64,000 bases of DNA, from assembly GCA_018644665.1 (NCBI GenBank), contig JABGQA010000155.1:62001-126000 (forward strand). The letters are read 5' to 3'. The DNA comes from Candidatus Poribacteria bacterium (GTDB lineage Bacteria > Poribacteria > WGA-4E > GCA-2687025). Position numbers and translations under genes: made by a program. Below are positions 27,186 to 36,269 of the stretch, piece by piece. The first letter of the stretch is position 1, and the number at the start of each line of letters is the position of its first letter. The notes below the pieces were generated by a model. The model worked only from the letters and a program-made list of their open reading frames with translations. It had not been told where the DNA came from and made no database searches.

Positions 27186-27884
27186 CTAGCCTTCCTCGTC
27201 CTGGCAGCGGTAGCCTACGCCCCGGATCGTCTCGATAAGACCGCGATGTTCGCGGAGCTTCTGGCGGACCGATCGTATGTGCACGTCGATGTTCCGGTCG
27301 GTCACGACGGCGTCTTCGCCGATCACGCGGCTGAGAATGTGGTCCCGCGTGAAGACGCGTCCCGGATGGGCCGCGAGAAAGCGGAGCAGTCGAAACTCGG
27401 TGGCCGTAAGGACGATCGGCTCTCCCTCGACCCGTACTTCATGTCGGCGGACGTCGATCACCACTTCGCCTCGCACGATGCGCCCACTTGCTTCGGCGTC
27501 GTCTCTTAGCGGGCCTCGCCGCAGAACGGCTCTAACTCGCGCAAGGAGCTCCTTGGGGCTGAACGGCTTCGTGACGTAGTCGTCGGCGCCGACGCCGAGG
27601 CCGAGGACGATATCACTTTCCTCATCTTTGGCGGTGACCATGATGATAGGGATGGAGCGCGTTACCGGATCCTCCTTGATTCGGCGGCAGACTTCGAGCC
27701 CGTCGAGACCGGGTAACATCAGGTCAAGGAGCACCAGATCCGGCGCCTTCCTTTGGACCAACCGGAGTCCAGCCTCGCCGTCGCGACTGGTCGATACGCG
27801 GTACCCCTCGCGAGCGAGGTTGTACTCGATCGCCTCCAGGATGTCGGCTTCGTCTTCGATGACGGCGATCCTCGCGCTCTTCAT
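27186..27884 (-). CDS. phoB: Phosphate response regulator PhoB (OmpR family)
   Basis: 232 residues. The receiver domain has the acidic pair EDE at 10-12, phosphoacceptor Asp54 (LLDLMLPG) and the conserved Lys in YVTKPF. The C-terminal winged helix (LTATEFRLLRFLAAHPGRVF, then TDRNIDVHIRSVRQKL) is the PhoB/OmpR DNA-binding type. It binds direct-repeat Pho boxes and activates phosphate genes in starvation. GGGAGG precedes the ATG. It is the first gene of phoB-phoR-DUF47-pit, and a pair of 11-bp repeats lies 40-55 bases upstream, suggesting autoregulation. Confidence 0.94.
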   Translation of the reverse strand: MKSARIAVIEDEADILEAIEYNLAREGYRVSTSRDGEAGLRLVQRKAPDLVLLDLMLPGLDGLEVCRRIKEDPVTRSIPIIMVTAKDEESDIVLGLGVGADDYVTKPFSPKELLARVRAVLRRGPLRDDAEASGRIVRGEVVIDVRRHEVRVEGEPIVLTATEFRLLRFLAAHPGRVFTRDHILSRVIGEDAVVTDRNIDVHIRSVRQKLREHRGLIETIRGVGYRCQDEEG

Positions 27885-27922
27885 CGGCGCTGCCCTCCCG
27901 CCCCATATCGTTGAGTAGCCGT

Positions 27923-27939
27923 GTGAAGAGCAGATGAAG
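27923..27939 (-). promoter_or_regulatory. Pho-box-like pair upstream of phoB
   Basis: On the minus strand CTTCAT and CTTCAC follow each other at an 11-base interval (plus-strand ATGAAG at 27934, GTGAAG at 27923). The unit matches the TTCAC array in front of the DUF47 gene. It sits 39-55 bases before the phoB start, where an autoregulatory site is expected. Confidence 0.5.
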
Positions 27940-28058
27940 CTGGCGTCAATCTCTCACGCCCTCCCACCGTGCCGCGGCGCAGGCAGGGCTGGACGCCGTT
28001 TCCTAGCCGTGAGGAGGCGCGTATCGCTGCGCACACGGCTCGTTCGCGGCCAAGCGCA

Positions 28059-28274
28059 TCATGGCGTCCCCGCGTCGCCAATGAGTATGAGTTGGTCGCG
28101 GATGTAGCGTAGGAGAACGTCGCGTACCGTGCCGTTCGCGATATCCAGCTCGAGACATGCAAACGTCTTCAGGGCGATCTCCAGCTGTCGTCTGGCACAG
28201 CCGAGTTCGACTTCGAGCTGTGCCGCATCGAGAGTAGCGTCGGTTGTGCTCTGCTCGTTGCTCAAAGCGGACAT
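28059..28274 (-). CDS. Small hypothetical protein, 71 residues
   Basis: A short, probably all-helical protein (LEVELGCARRQLEIALKTFA, then VLLRYIRDQLILIGD) with natural amino-acid composition. The ribosome site is poor: AAGG directly abuts the ATG, with GGAAG twelve bases upstream. It lies upstream of phoB on the same strand but separated by 174 bases, with the Pho-box pair in between, so it is probably not part of that operon. No family recognised. Confidence 0.45.
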   Translation of the reverse strand: MSALSNEQSTTDATLDAAQLEVELGCARRQLEIALKTFACLELDIANGTVRDVLLRYIRDQLILIGDAGTP

Positions 28275-28632
28275 CCTTCACGTGGTCTTCCACATCGGCG
28301 CGAACGACCCGGATTATGTCACATTCTAGCCAGACTGTGATTCACTGCTAGCCGGCTCGCAAGCTGTGCGGATCACCGCGCGCGGTCGGGAGCGCTGGGG
28401 TCGCCTCACGCCCTGCTGATCTCTCATGTCGCAATCCGGCGCCGTGTCCGATGCGCGGATAGCGGGGGTGCTGTCGGCTAGCCTGCAATGACAGAATCAC
28501 GCCCATCGGAAACCGTCGGGTACCGCGTTCCCCTGAGCGAGCCCAGTGGCCGACGGTCACGCGTTGCTGCGTCGCTGAGAGCGCTCTACACTCGGCGGAC
28601 ACCGACACATACCTGACAGTGCGGAGCCCTCT
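28275..28632. other. Gap between divergent genes
   Basis: These 358 bases contain the likely promoter of the S9 peptidase near the right end. No coding sequence or RNA gene was recognised in the remainder. Confidence 0.4.
28564..28592 (+). promoter_or_regulatory. Putative sigma-70-type promoter of the S9 peptidase gene
   Basis: TTGCTG (28564-28569) and TACACT (28587-28592) are separated by exactly 17 bases and lie about 40 bases before the start codon. Both boxes are imperfect matches to TTGACA and TATAAT. Confidence 0.4.
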
Positions 28633-30570
28633 ATGGCCTTGTGCATCGTTGCCCTCCTCCTGCTCATCGTTTGTTGCGGCAGATGCCGCGTTGCATCCGC
28701 CACGGCGGCGCCGTTGATCCCTCGGACCGTGCTGTTCGGGAACCCGGAACGGACCGACGCGCGCCTTTCGCCAGACGGACGCCGACTTGCATACCGCGCG
28801 CCCGACGACAACGGCGTGATGCAGTTGTGGATTCGGTCCTTAGGCGAGGACGACGACCGGATAGTCAGCTCTGAGCGCAAACGTGGCGTGCCGTTCTTCT
28901 TCTGGCCACACGACGGCCGTCAGGTGATATACGGGCAGGATTCCGACGGCGACGAAGGCTGGCATCTGTACGCCATCGACCTTGAGACGACTATGACTCG
29001 GGACTTGACGCCGTTCCGAGGCGTCAGAGCTGAGATGATCGCGCTGAGCCCTTCTGTGCCGGATGAAATCCTGGTCGGGCTCAATCTCGAAGACCGGCGC
29101 AAGCACGACGTCTATAGGGCCAACCTGCGTAACGGCGCCGTGGAACTCGACACGGTGAGCCCCGGCGCCGTCGAGGCGTGGACAGCCGACGAGAACCTCG
29201 TCATCCGCGCGGGCGTGGTCAGCGCTCCCGATGGCGGACGCGAACTCATCAGTCGGGCGGAGCCGGACGACGAGTGGACGACGATCTACAGGTGGTCCGC
29301 CGCCGAACTCGGTTGGACGGTGGGCGCATCGCCGGACGGCGCGACCCTCTATGTGATCGGGAACCACGACTCGGACACACAGCGGCTGCTGGCAGTGGAC
29401 GTGCGCTCCCGAGAGGAGACCGTGCTTGCCGAAGATGCGGCGTACGATGTTGGCGAGACGACGAAGCATCCGACCCGTGGCCATCCGCAAGCCGCGGGGA
29501 TAGCCCGGGAGACGCTTGAGTGGGAGGTGGTGGACGAGGAAATCGGAGCCGACCTGGCCGCTCTGGACGCGATTCAGCGCGGCCAATTCCATATCGCCAG
29601 TCGGGACGTCGCCGACGCGCTGTGGGTCGTGATGTACGAAAGCGACGATGCGTCGGCGCGCTTCTACCTGTACGAGCGCGCGACACGGACGCACACCTTG
29701 CTCTTCGCGACCCAACCGCAACTGGACGATGCGGCACTCGCGCATATGGAACCCATCTCGTTCCCGTCGCGAGACGGCCTCACCCTCCACGGGTATCTGA
29801 CACTGCCGGTGGGCGTTCCGGCACGGGATCTCCCGACGGTAGTTCTAGTTCACGGCGGCCCGTATGGACGCGACAACTGGGGCTACCGAGCGTCCACTCA
29901 GTGGCTGGCGAACCGAGGGTACGCCGTCCTACAGATCAACTTCCGCGGCTCGACCGGCTACGGCAAGGCGTTCATGAACGCGGGCGATCGCGAGTGGGCA
30001 GGGAAGATGCATGACGACCTGCTCGACGGTGTCGACTGGCTCGTGGAACGCGGCACGGCGGACCGCTCCCGGATCGCGATCATGGGGACTTCGTACGGCG
30101 GGTATGCGACGCTCGTGGGACTGACGTTCACGCCGGATGTCTTCGCGGCGGGAGTCGATCTGGTGGGCCCAAGCAATCTGGTCACGTTCCTGAGCGACAT
30201 CCCGGCGTACTGGGAGACGTTGCGCCCGATGCTGATGCGTCGCATCGGCGACCCGGAGAAGGACGAGGAGTTCCTGAGGTCGCGGTCGCCGCTGCACTTC
30301 GTCGACCGAATCCAGGCGCCGTTGCTGATCGCGCAGGGCGCGAACGACCCGCGCGTGAGGCAGGCCGAGAGCGATCAGATCGCCGAGGCCATGCGCGCGA
30401 AGGGAAAGACCGTCGAGTACATCGTCTACACGGATGAAGGACACGGCCTCGCGCGCCCTGAGAATCGGCTGCACTTCTTCGCGCGTGCCGAAGCCTTCCT
30501 CGCGGAGCATCTTGGGGGACGCGCCGAGCCACTATCCGAAGTGGGCGGGCACTCGGCCGTCGTGCAGTAG
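28633..30570 (+). CDS. Secreted S9-family serine peptidase (prolyl oligopeptidase / acylaminoacyl peptidase type)
   Basis: 645 residues with a signal peptide (VALLLLIVCCGRCRVASA). The first 370 residues form a WD40-like propeller with TolB-type repeats (DARLSPDGRRLAYRAPDDNG, WTVGASPDGATLYVIG). The C-terminal alpha/beta hydrolase domain starts near FPSRDGLTLHGYLTLP and contains VLVHGGPYGRDNWGY, the nucleophile in GTSYGG (Ser487), Asp572 in GANDPRV and His604 in DEGHG, so the catalytic triad is complete. Such enzymes cut short peptides in the periplasm. GGAG lies eight bases before the ATG and a -35/-10 pair lies about 40 bases upstream. It converges on the DUF1501 gene. Confidence 0.93.
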   Translation: MALCIVALLLLIVCCGRCRVASATAAPLIPRTVLFGNPERTDARLSPDGRRLAYRAPDDNGVMQLWIRSLGEDDDRIVSSERKRGVPFFFWPHDGRQVIYGQDSDGDEGWHLYAIDLETTMTRDLTPFRGVRAEMIALSPSVPDEILVGLNLEDRRKHDVYRANLRNGAVELDTVSPGAVEAWTADENLVIRAGVVSAPDGGRELISRAEPDDEWTTIYRWSAAELGWTVGASPDGATLYVIGNHDSDTQRLLAVDVRSREETVLAEDAAYDVGETTKHPTRGHPQAAGIARETLEWEVVDEEIGADLAALDAIQRGQFHIASRDVADALWVVMYESDDASARFYLYERATRTHTLLFATQPQLDDAALAHMEPISFPSRDGLTLHGYLTLPVGVPARDLPTVVLVHGGPYGRDNWGYRASTQWLANRGYAVLQINFRGSTGYGKAFMNAGDREWAGKMHDDLLDGVDWLVERGTADRSRIAIMGTSYGGYATLVGLTFTPDVFAAGVDLVGPSNLVTFLSDIPAYWETLRPMLMRRIGDPEKDEEFLRSRSPLHFVDRIQAPLLIAQGANDPRVRQAESDQIAEAMRAKGKTVEYIVYTDEGHGLARPENRLHFFARAEAFLAEHLGGRAEPLSEVGGHSAVVQ

Positions 30571-30611
30571 CAGCCAGGCCAAACATGCGACCCGCCCCGC
30601 GTGGTGGCTTC

Positions 30612-31997
30612 CTACGCTATGAGTTCAGGGATCACCTGTCCGCCGACTTGTGACAGTTGCTTGTACCGTCCGCCGTGGAAGTACGTCAGCTTGTTGTCGT
30701 CGAGCCCCAGCAGACGCAGGATGGTCACGTGGACGTCCTTGATCGGGTGGGCGAGTTCGACCGCGGTTTCGCCGATTTCGTCAGTTGCTCCGACCACGGC
30801 GCCTCCGTTGACGCCTCCGCCTGCAAGCCACATCGCCATCGCGCCCGGGTTGTGGTCGCGGCCGTACGCGACGCCGCCGCCGCGGATGCCGTTATCCGGG
30901 CTCCGGCCGAACTCGCCGCACCACACAATCAGCGTCTCGTCCAGCATGCCGCGCCGCTTCAAATCCTTGATAAGCCCGGTCATTGGCCGGTCGATGCTCC
31001 CAATCAGAGCCCCGTGAGCGCGCTCGAGGTAGTCGTGCGAATCCCACCCACCCGAGTAGAGCTGGACAAAGCGCACCCCACGCTCAACAAGCCGTCGCGC
31101 GGTGAGACACTTACGTCCGAAGGCGTCCGTCGCCTCTGCCCCGACGCCGTATAGCTCGCGTGTCTCCTCGTCCTCGCCTGCCAGATCCACCGCGTCGGGG
31201 GCCTCCATCTGCATGCGGAAGGCCAACTCGTAGCTCTCCATGCGCGCGGTCAACGCGTCGTGCTTCGGGTGGCGCGCGGCGTGGGATTCGTTGAGTTCAC
31301 TCAGTAGATTGAGACCTTGGCGCCTGTGGTCGGGATCGAGACCTCCAGGCGGCTCCATATCGAGGATTGGCGCGCCCTCCGAACGCAGCGGCGTCCCCTG
31401 GTAGTGCGCAGGCAGGAATCCATTGCCCCAGTTGCCCGGCCCGCCCTGCGGAAACGCGACCTCTGGGAGCACGACAAAGGCCGGCAAGTTCTCGTTGAGC
31501 GTTCCGAGCCCGTACGTCACCCACGCGCCAACGGCAGGATCGCCGCCGAATTTCGCCCCTGTGTTCATGTGGTACATCGCGGTCGGGTGGTTCACGGACT
31601 CGCCCTGACAGCCTCTGTAGAAGCAGATGTCGTCGGCAACGTCCCGCAGGTGCACGAAGCGGTCGCACATATCGGCGCCGGATCGCCCCGCTTTGACGCT
31701 GCCGAACGGGCTCTGCACGTAGTACCGTTCGCCCTGCGACATTGCGGAGAACGCATCGCCCTCGCGCACGAACTTGGAGAGATGTAAGTCTGCGAGCTTG
31801 GGCTTGGGGTCGAACGTGTCGATGTGGCTGGGACCACCCTCCATCGTGAGCCATATGACGGCTTTGACCTTGCTCGGTAGCATCGCCTCTTTGGGCGAAA
31901 GCGGCCCGGCGTCGACGCCCTCGCCGGCGAGCAGGCTACTGAACGCGGCCGCGCCGATGCCGGCGCCGAGGCCATAGAAGAACTCTCGGCGGCTCAC
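30612..31997 (-). CDS. DUF1501 family protein, probable Tat substrate
   Basis: The visible GTG at 31997 gives 461 residues. The true start is probably earlier: an in-frame CTG at 32045 is preceded by GAGGAAGG seven bases away and adds DLSRFGRRLV before SRREFFYGLG, restoring the usual N-terminus of this family. SRREFF plus a hydrophobic stretch is a Tat signal. The body carries the family's alkaline-phosphatase-like features: WLTMEGGPSHIDTFDPKP, GWDSHDYLERAHGALIGS and VWCGEFGRSPDNG. These proteins pair with DUF1553 proteins in Planctomycetes and relatives, as here (about 13-60 bases apart). Biochemical role unknown; sulfatase-like chemistry on polysaccharides has been suggested. Confidence 0.9.
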   Translation of the reverse strand: MSRREFFYGLGAGIGAAAFSSLLAGEGVDAGPLSPKEAMLPSKVKAVIWLTMEGGPSHIDTFDPKPKLADLHLSKFVREGDAFSAMSQGERYYVQSPFGSVKAGRSGADMCDRFVHLRDVADDICFYRGCQGESVNHPTAMYHMNTGAKFGGDPAVGAWVTYGLGTLNENLPAFVVLPEVAFPQGGPGNWGNGFLPAHYQGTPLRSEGAPILDMEPPGGLDPDHRRQGLNLLSELNESHAARHPKHDALTARMESYELAFRMQMEAPDAVDLAGEDEETRELYGVGAEATDAFGRKCLTARRLVERGVRFVQLYSGGWDSHDYLERAHGALIGSIDRPMTGLIKDLKRRGMLDETLIVWCGEFGRSPDNGIRGGGVAYGRDHNPGAMAMWLAGGGVNGGAVVGATDEIGETAVELAHPIKDVHVTILRLLGLDDNKLTYFHGGRYKQLSQVGGQVIPELIA

Positions 31998-32058
31998 CAG
32001 ACGGCGCCCGAACCGGCTGAGGTCTGCGTGCGTTCGGTCCTTCAGCGTCTCGCCTTCC

Positions 32059-34833
32059 TCAATACACGTAGATGAACTCGTTCGTGTTGAGCAGGAGCAG
32101 GCAGAGATCCGCGAGGGCCCGGGTTTCCGGGCCGACGTCCCACGGCTTGGCGTCGGACACGTACTCCTCGTAGACGTCGAGCCGCTCCGTGTATGTGAAC
32201 GGTTCCCCGGTCATTTCCTCGAACATCTCCCGTTCCACCTCAGCAGGCAGGGCGATGGGCCGTGGTGAGTGGTCCGCGTGGTACGTCTCCATCTCGCCGA
32301 GGTAAACTGACGCGCTCTCGAGTTCGTCCTCGGTGGGCATCCGACCGAGGGCGCGGCGGAATACGCGTCCGATCTGCCCCGGCGTCGTCGTCCGCTCTCG
32401 CTCCACGCGTATGGCCATCGCCAACGCGCGGTCGTGGCTGTGCTGGCTGTTCAGGAGTGTTAGCGCCTGCGGCGCGATCGTAGACGACTCCCTGCGCTCG
32501 CACGACAGGTCTGAGCTGGGTCGGTTGAAGACCTCTAGCGCCGGGTCCAGCAACGTGCGGTGTCGGAACCCGTAGATGGCGCGCCGGTTGCGGAGTTCCG
32601 GCGTGCGCGAGGGTTGGTACGCCGGGGCGATGGACCCCATGATGTGCCGCGGTTGCAGGGCCACCTCCATGTTCATCTCGGGGAATGTCGGCAGTCCGCC
32701 CATCTCCACGTTGAGTTCCCCCGACGCGAGCAAGATGCTGTCCCGGAGTTCCTCTGCGGTGAGCCGCCGAGGCGAGAAGTGCGATAGGAGCGCGTTGGCC
32801 GGGTCTACGTCGTCGACGCCTGCGGGCGCCTGCGACGAGCGGCGATACGCCTGTGAGGACATGATCAGGCGATGCATCGCCTTGAACGACCACCCGTGCT
32901 CGATGAAGTACACGGTGAGCCAGTCCAGGAGTTCTGGATGGGTCGGGCGATCGCCCATGACGCCGAAGTTGTTGGCGCTGGCGACCAAGCCGCGGCCGAA
33001 GCGCCACCCCCAAATGCGGTTGACGATCGACCGTGTCGCCAGGGAGTTGTTCGCGTTGGCGATCCAGTGGGCGAGGGCCAGCCGACGCCCTTCCATGCCG
33101 GTGGGAATGGTCGTCCAGGCCGACGGAGGGGTGTCGCCGTTGATGCCGGAAGATGCGCTGAGGACGCCGGGCGACACGGCATCGCCGGGAGAGTAGACCG
33201 ACCCGCCGAGGAGGACGTGCGATTCCGGGAGATCACCTGAGAGTTCGTCCGGCGGTTGGACCCGCGAGGACACGTTCTTCCGCTCAACGTAGGGGCCCGT
33301 GTAGACGGTAAACGCGATGGGGCGATAGCGGTCCAACTGCCACGTGAGCGACTGAATCCGCTTGTGCAACGCCTTCACCGTGCCGAGGTCCTGGTACGTC
33401 AGCCCAAAGAGCCGAGGCGGCTTCTGGTCGTTTGGCAGCTCCCTTCGCTCCGCGCGCGGCACGTACTCCAACCCTCGCTCTTCCATCCACCGACGGGCGG
33501 CGGCTTCCTCTTTCTCGTCGATCGCCTGCTTCTGCTCCCGCGCCTCCGCAAGCAGCCCCTCGACGCGTTCCCTTCCGTCCGCGAAGCCGGAGAGGCTTTC
33601 GACCGGCAGGTGTGCCGCGTCGACCTCGGCTAACTGCGTCGTCGCGAGCGCAGCCTGCACGCGGTAGTAATCGCGTGTGGGAATCGGGTCGAACTTGTGG
33701 TCGTGGCACCGCGCGCATCGGAGGGGAACGGACAGGAACGTCTCGCCGATGGCGTTCGTGACGTCGTCCAGGAAGAACTGCCGTGTCTCAGCCGCGACGC
33801 TCATTCCCGTCTGTTCCCACGGCCCCGCGCGTAGGAACCCCGTCGCGACGCGCATCTCGGGGTCCTCCGGGTCGAGTTCGTCGCCGGCGATCTGCTCGAC
33901 CACGAACCTGCTGTACGGCTTGTCGTCGTTGAACGACCGGATCACATAGTCGCGGAAACGCCACGCGTTCGGCCGTTCGAAGTCGTTCGAGAATCCACTT
34001 GTGTCCGCGTATCTCGTCACGTCCAGCCAGTGCCTGCCCCATTGCTCGCCGTACTGGGGACTCTCCAGCAGCCTGTCGATCAGACGGTCGTAGGCGTCGG
34101 CAGTCTGGTCTGCAAGGAACGCGTCGATCTCCTCGGGCGTGGGCGGGAGCCCTGTCAGATCGTACGTCGCCCGTCGGATGAGCGTCGCCTTGTCGGCGGG
34201 TGGGGCTGGTTTCAACCCCTCCTCGGCCAGTCGACGCGCGATAAACGCGTCGATCGCAGCGGGCCCGACCACGCCCTCAGGCGCCATCGGCCGGCGGACA
34301 GGATCGAATGCCCACAGCGAGTCAGCATCGTAGAGACGGTTGGTCCAGTCGGCAGTAAGACCCGGAGTTGTCCGAACGCGAACGAGCCCTTCGACGTCGG
34401 TTGCGTCGGCGCGGCCTGCGGGGCCTACATCAGAGGACGCAGGTTCTGCCGGAGCGCCATCGAGAATCCACAGCCGCACGGCCTCAACCTGGTCGGGTGT
34501 GAGTCGGTCGTTCTCCTTCGGGGGCATCTCCAGCGAAGGGTCTTCCCACGTGATCGCTCGCATGAGCAGACTGCCCGCGGGGTCGCCCGGGACAGCGACC
34601 GGCTGACCGGACGCCCCGACTCCCAGCATCCCGGCGCGCGTCGTCAGATCGAGGTCCCCGCGGATGTCTTCTGGGTCGGCCCCGTGGCAGGCGAAGCATT
34701 TCGCCTGGATGATGGGGTACACGTCTCGACGAATGCGGGTCGAGTCGGCTTGCTGGGACTGGCCGCTGGAGCAGAGCCCCACGAGGACGCAGGCGCTCAG
34801 CGCGAGAATGCGAGACGGTGGTGACGTCAGCAT
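32059..34833 (-). CDS. Secreted DUF1549/DUF1553 protein with cytochrome c-type haem site
   Basis: 924 residues from the ATG at 34833, where a signal peptide begins (SRILALSACVLVGLCSSGQS). A single haem-binding CFACH follows at Cys46-Cys49-His50 in a planctomycete-type cytochrome c domain, with the Met-rich LEMPPKENDRLTPDQV downstream. Then come the DUF1549 region (AIDAFIARRLAEEGLKPAPP, LIRRATYDLTGLPPTPEEI) and the C-terminal DUF1553 region (NRIWGWRFGRGLVAS, RRLTAEELRDSILLASG). The combination is typical of Planctomycetes, Verrucomicrobia and similar groups. It forms a pair with the DUF1501 gene directly downstream. An oxidative or hydrolytic role on sulfated glycans is suspected but unproven. 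Confidence 0.93.
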   Translation of the reverse strand: MLTSPPSRILALSACVLVGLCSSGQSQQADSTRIRRDVYPIIQAKCFACHGADPEDIRGDLDLTTRAGMLGVGASGQPVAVPGDPAGSLLMRAITWEDPSLEMPPKENDRLTPDQVEAVRLWILDGAPAEPASSDVGPAGRADATDVEGLVRVRTTPGLTADWTNRLYDADSLWAFDPVRRPMAPEGVVGPAAIDAFIARRLAEEGLKPAPPADKATLIRRATYDLTGLPPTPEEIDAFLADQTADAYDRLIDRLLESPQYGEQWGRHWLDVTRYADTSGFSNDFERPNAWRFRDYVIRSFNDDKPYSRFVVEQIAGDELDPEDPEMRVATGFLRAGPWEQTGMSVAAETRQFFLDDVTNAIGETFLSVPLRCARCHDHKFDPIPTRDYYRVQAALATTQLAEVDAAHLPVESLSGFADGRERVEGLLAEAREQKQAIDEKEEAAARRWMEERGLEYVPRAERRELPNDQKPPRLFGLTYQDLGTVKALHKRIQSLTWQLDRYRPIAFTVYTGPYVERKNVSSRVQPPDELSGDLPESHVLLGGSVYSPGDAVSPGVLSASSGINGDTPPSAWTTIPTGMEGRRLALAHWIANANNSLATRSIVNRIWGWRFGRGLVASANNFGVMGDRPTHPELLDWLTVYFIEHGWSFKAMHRLIMSSQAYRRSSQAPAGVDDVDPANALLSHFSPRRLTAEELRDSILLASGELNVEMGGLPTFPEMNMEVALQPRHIMGSIAPAYQPSRTPELRNRRAIYGFRHRTLLDPALEVFNRPSSDLSCERRESSTIAPQALTLLNSQHSHDRALAMAIRVERERTTTPGQIGRVFRRALGRMPTEDELESASVYLGEMETYHADHSPRPIALPAEVEREMFEEMTGEPFTYTERLDVYEEYVSDAKPWDVGPETRALADLCLLLLNTNEFIYVY

Positions 34834-35481
34834 GAGATCCGATCGTGGCGTGTCGCGACGATGTCGGGGCTCGTCGTCGGGCGCTGGCGTCAGGGCCGCA
34901 CCGCGGCCGGGAACGGGCGCCGCCACATCCTCGATTCCATCACACGCCTCGATACTCCTAGATTCGCTGACGCCGCACAAGCCACGCGTCCGCTGGACAT
35001 GCCGACGGACGCGCGGCGATCACGCGAGGCAGGAAGGTCGTATAGAAGAGGCCCACATCCGTTGCGCAGTGGCGATTGCTCAGAGCCGGGCGAGCCGGAG
35101 AGCGTGCACCGTGTGCACTCCGTCGACTCGGAGGAATGGAGCGGCCGCGCGGGTGTCGGGGATTTCCACTGCGCCGGCCCTGAACGCTGATTCCGCACGC
35201 ATTCGCCAACCGCGCCTGTTCGGCTGCTGCCGAGGCTCGCAGGGAGTAGGCAGCCGAGGGACCGGTCACGACGACGCTAACCGAAGCAACGTGTCCAAAC
35301 CAGCGTACGTTGTATTGGTGGCGGGCGTGTCCCTGACAGGTTGACGCGTGCCTGCCGACACTCACGGGCGTCTGATTGAAGACAGAATCCCCGAGAGTCG
35401 GGGCCTAGCGGATTCAAGGCGCCGCTCCGGCGACCTCGACAAGTTCACGCACAACCCGGCCGAGCCGCCAAAGGAGTCAAG
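34834..35481. other. 0.65 kb gene-free stretch
   Basis: No gene is recognised between the divergent DUF1553 and VOC genes. A small hairpin (CCCCGA, three-base loop, TCGGGG, 35389-35403) precedes the VOC gene by about 80 bases; its role is unclear. Confidence 0.4.
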
Positions 35482-35880
35482 ATGAAGACGACAGTGATCC
35501 CGTTCCTGATGTTCGAAGGGAGAGCGCGGGAGGCAATGGAATTCTACGTTTCCCTCCTGCCCGATTCCCGCATGGAGGAAGTGAAGCTATACGGTCCCGG
35601 GGAGGCCGGGCCCGAAGGAACCGTTGAGCGGGCGGTATTCACGCTGTCGGGACAGAGAGTCATGTGTACAGACAGCTACGTGCAGCACGCCTTCACCTTC
35701 ACCCCGGCCAGTTCCCTGTTCGTCGACTGCGGCAGCGACACTGAGATAGACGCGCTCTTCGCCAAGTTGTCCGAAGGTGGGGAAGTCATGATGCCCTTGG
35801 ACGACTACGGATTCAGCCGACTGTTCGGCTTCTGCGCTGACCGCTTCGGGGTATCGTGGCAACTGAATCTCCCGAGCTGA
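35482..35880 (+). CDS. VOC-superfamily protein, PhnB-like (3-demethylubiquinone methyltransferase-like fold)
   Basis: 132 residues, near the usual length of this small family. Motifs: PFLMFEGRAREAMEFYVSLL at the N-terminus, SSLFVDCGSDTEIDALFAKL in the second half, and FGFCADRFGVSWQLN at the end, the standard close of PhnB-like proteins. AAAGGAG precedes the ATG. These proteins have the glyoxalase/dioxygenase fold, but many lack metal ligands and their substrates are unknown, in spite of the historical methyltransferase name. Single gene with no obvious partner. Confidence 0.9.
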   Translation: MKTTVIPFLMFEGRAREAMEFYVSLLPDSRMEEVKLYGPGEAGPEGTVERAVFTLSGQRVMCTDSYVQHAFTFTPASSLFVDCGSDTEIDALFAKLSEGGEVMMPLDDYGFSRLFGFCADRFGVSWQLNLPS

Positions 35881-36269
35881 GCGGTCCAGGAAAACAGCGT
35901 GTTGCACCCCGCAGATCGCGACGGCTACAGGAGCGGATCGGCGGGTTGCGCACGTGCCTCGGGCCGATCACGGCTCGGCCGGCGCGTGCCCTAACGCGCC
36001 ACCGCTCGCGCGCACATACGACGCGCCTACGGCGCCGCGTTCGTCTCTGCTCGCGCGGCCCGCGCGTTGGGCATGACCTAGCTGCGCACGACGCGATGCG
36101 CAATCCCCTTCCCCAGGCCGAACGGGCCAGATGGCCCGGGCCGCAATGCTCCCTGAACCGCTGGATCGACGGGTTGCCGGACGCCACCGGCGCTCACCAC
36201 GCAGGTCCGGTGTAAAAACGCGCGCCGGTCGGCGTCAAGTATGCACAGACGCACAGGTAGGATCTCGAA
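35881..36269. other. 0.4 kb gene-free stretch
   Basis: I see no gene, RNA or strong hairpin between the VOC gene and the sigma factor gene. Confidence 0.4.
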
